NCBI GenBank assembly: GCA_012719035.1
Contig: JAAYBD010000004.1
Span: 1 to 64,000, forward strand
Length of the DNA: 64,000 nt
Reading direction: 5' to 3'
From: Clostridiales bacterium
Lineage (GTDB): Bacteria; Bacillota; Clostridia; Oscillospirales; Oscillospiraceae
Shown here: piece by piece, positions 62,391 through 64,000 of the stretch
Layout of the letters: every line of letters begins with the position of its first letter
How positions within the stretch are numbered: position 1 is the stretch's first letter
Translations under genes and position numbers: made by a program
Notes under the pieces: model-generated
Seen by the model: only the letters and a program-made list of their open reading frames with translations
What the model was told of the DNA's origin: nothing
Database searches by the model: none

Positions 62391-63589
62391 GAAAAGATAA
62401 AAATACTGCCGGAAGAGACAAAAATACTACTATAAATCCATTTGTACGGGGAGCCGTAACTATACTGGGCAACGAAAAGCACCAGTCTATTTCAATTCCG
62501 CTGTTTGCAATCCTGCTCAGTCTTCTTGCCGGAGCTATTGTTATTTTGTTTTTAGGAAAAAATCCGATTGACTCATTTATAAGTCTTCTTCAGGGCAGCG
62601 GGATTCTGCCCAAGGCGCAGTATGCCGCAAAAAAGAACATGCTGACGGATTTTCTAAGCATGATAAACTCACTGACTCCGATGATTTTCGCAGCTCTCGC
62701 AGTTGCAGTTGCTCTTAAAACCGGTCTTTTTAATATCGGAATATCGGGACAGATGCTCGTTGCGGGATTTGCGGCGACCGTAACGGTCGGCTATTCAAAT
62801 TTGCCTATGGCGGCTGCCCTTCCTCTTGTTCTCGTTGTTGGTATTGTCTTCGGCGGAGCTGTGGGAGCGCTGATTGGCTGGTTGAAGCACAGGTTCAATA
62901 TAAATGAGGTCGTTTCATCTATAATGCTGAATTATATTTTTCAGTATATCATTAGTTTTTTCATCAATTCATATTATATGAATCCGGTGACACGCCAGTC
63001 TCGGCAGGTAAGTGCCGCCGCAAGGCTTACGCTGACGGATGTCGAGTTATACGGTCTTAAAATGGATATACCATTGGGATTTATTCTCACTATTCCAGTT
63101 GCATTTCTTGTTCTGTTCCTGCTTAATAAAACACGCTTGGGATATGAGCTGAAGATTGTGGGTCTTAACCGAAAGGCTGCAAAATATGCCGGAATCAAGG
63201 TCGGGAAAAGCATGGTTATCTCAATGGCTATTTCCGGAGCTCTTGCCGGCCTTGCGGGAGTTACACTGTACCTGGGTACTTTTGCCAGCATCCAGCCGCG
63301 TGTGCTTACTTCTGTGGGCTTCGATTCTATAGCCGTATGCCTTCTGGGAAATGCGCATCCGATTGGGATACTGTTTTCATCACTGCTTATTACGATAATC
63401 TCCAAGGGCGGCAACTACATGAGTTCAATGGTGGGCATTCCGCAGGAGATAGCTCAGGTGATCACGGGGCTGATTCTGCTGTTTTCCGCCTGCGGCGCAT
63501 ATATACGTTACAGAGTGGAGCTTGCAAAAGAAAATATCGGCAATGGAAAGCTCCGAATCGAGAATAACGGCGAAGGAGGGCAAAAGTAA
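62387..63589 (+). CDS. Nucleoside ABC transporter permease, subunit 1
   Basis: 400 residues with a basic cytoplasmic N-terminus and about eight to ten helices. FNIGISGQMLVAGFAATVTVGY near residue 120 and GLNRKAAKYAGIKV near 260 are the hallmarks of the NupP/YufP-type permeases of BMP systems. It overlaps the ATPase by four bases and the next permease by one (TAATG). Confidence 0.92.
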   Translation: MRKDKNTAGRDKNTTINPFVRGAVTILGNEKHQSISIPLFAILLSLLAGAIVILFLGKNPIDSFISLLQGSGILPKAQYAAKKNMLTDFLSMINSLTPMIFAALAVAVALKTGLFNIGISGQMLVAGFAATVTVGYSNLPMAAALPLVLVVGIVFGGAVGALIGWLKHRFNINEVVSSIMLNYIFQYIISFFINSYYMNPVTRQSRQVSAAARLTLTDVELYGLKMDIPLGFILTIPVAFLVLFLLNKTRLGYELKIVGLNRKAAKYAGIKVGKSMVISMAISGALAGLAGVTLYLGTFASIQPRVLTSVGFDSIAVCLLGNAHPIGILFSSLLITIISKGGNYMSSMVGIPQEIAQVITGLILLFSACGAYIRYRVELAKENIGNGKLRIENNGEGGQK

Positions 63590-64000
63590 TGGATATAATC
63601 ATTATAGAAGGACTTGCCTTTGCACTTCCTCTGTTCATCATCGCAATAGGAGGAATTTACAGCGAGAGAAGCGGCATTACAAACCTTGCGCTGGAGGGCT
63701 TTTTGGGCTTTGGAGCTTTTATAGGTGCTGCTGCGGTTACGGCATTTACACGCGGGAATGTAGCGGGTATCGAGGTGCAGATGTTCTTTGTTGCACTTTT
63801 ATTCTCCGTAATAGGCGGAGCTGTTTTCGCAATGCTCCATGCGCTGCTTTGTATACCGTTCAAGGCAAATCAGGTAATAAGCGGCGTTGTCATCAATATT
63901 CTTGCTGTTGCACTCACTGCGTTTTTTACAAGCCAGATAAATTCTGTGATTTTCGGCAAGCCCACGAATAAATTTGTTTTGGGCGTCTGCGAGAAGTTTA
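63589..64000 (+). CDS. Nucleoside ABC transporter permease, subunit 2 (5' part; runs off the window)
   Basis: 137 codons from the ATG at 63589 continue in frame to the window edge. The translation starts MDIIIIEGLAFALPLFIIAI and contains YSERSGITNLALEGFLGFGAF and FKANQVISGVVINILAVAL. These are conserved in the NupQ/YufQ-type second permease, whose usual length is about 300 residues. Its start overlaps the preceding stop by one base. It is truncated only by the end of the sequence. Confidence 0.92.
   Translation, partial: MDIIIIEGLAFALPLFIIAIGGIYSERSGITNLALEGFLGFGAFIGAAAVTAFTRGNVAGIEVQMFFVALLFSVIGGAVFAMLHALLCIPFKANQVISGVVINILAVALTAFFTSQINSVIFGKPTNKFVLGVCEKF

Noticed and set aside
1..64000. 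rRNA/tRNA genes, transposases, integrases or phage genes
   Set aside because: I scanned for conserved T-arm, transposase and integrase motifs by eye and saw none that hold up.

Overview
The window looks like a chromosomal segment of a low-to-mid-GC, anaerobic, endospore-forming Firmicute of the Clostridia (my guess is an Oscillospiraceae/Ruminococcaceae-like lineage). The evidence is the SpoIIGA/sigma-E sporulation pair, the paired GlgC/GlgD glycogen subunits, a Firmicutes-type L10 leader RNA, AGGAGG-type ribosome binding sites, lipoproteins and SLH-domain surface proteins, an oxygen-sensitive Fe-S serine dehydratase, a membrane pyrophosphatase and the anaerobic (Cbi) cobalamin route. I saw no rRNA or tRNA genes, no insertion sequence, no prophage and no CRISPR array.

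Layout. 0-4 kb: accessory-looking ground with remnants of a dienelactone hydrolase and a DegV gene, a tandem-HTH MerR regulator with a two-gene ABC exporter, and a cupin. 4-13 kb: family 4 uracil-DNA glycosylase, a GT4 glycosyltransferase, an SLH-anchored phosphodiester glycosidase, the rplJ-rplL operon with its leader, an AGCS symporter, a DUF1002 protein and a TRIC-like channel. 13-15 kb: an FAD dehydrogenase with a palindrome over its promoter.

14.8-32.8 kb is the centrepiece. Fourteen minus-strand genes (cbiL, D, F, G, H, J, ET, A, then cobC, cbiB, cobD, cbiP, cobO, cbiC) take precorrin-2 to adenosylated corrinoid. Divergent from them, behind a cobalamin riboswitch and its terminator, lies a plus-strand operon: FecCD-type permease, ATPase, a CbiK-type cobaltochelatase carrying a lipoprotein signal, and a substrate-binding lipoprotein with a degenerate SLH tail. 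The last gene is out of frame with its start codon at a run of ten A's. The two sides share a back-to-back promoter region whose -35 boxes form an inverted repeat, and the riboswitch sits only on the transport side.

33-44 kb: serine dehydratase, sigE/spoIIGA, and a glycogen operon (glgB-glgC-glgD-glgA-glgP). 44-51 kb: pth, prs, prfB (no programmed frameshift), hppA and rmlA. 51-55 kb: a FadR-type regulator beside a perfect FadR-like operator, divergent from a large Fe-S flavoprotein plus a HypA-like protein with no hydrogenase in view. 55-64 kb: amino acid permease, class II aldolase plus nitroreductase, a zinc alcohol dehydrogenase, and a BMP-type nucleoside ABC importer whose last permease runs off the end.

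Start codons were chosen from ribosome binding sites and family N-termini, so several genes are shorter than their longest open frame. All functional names come from motif recognition by eye, without database searches.
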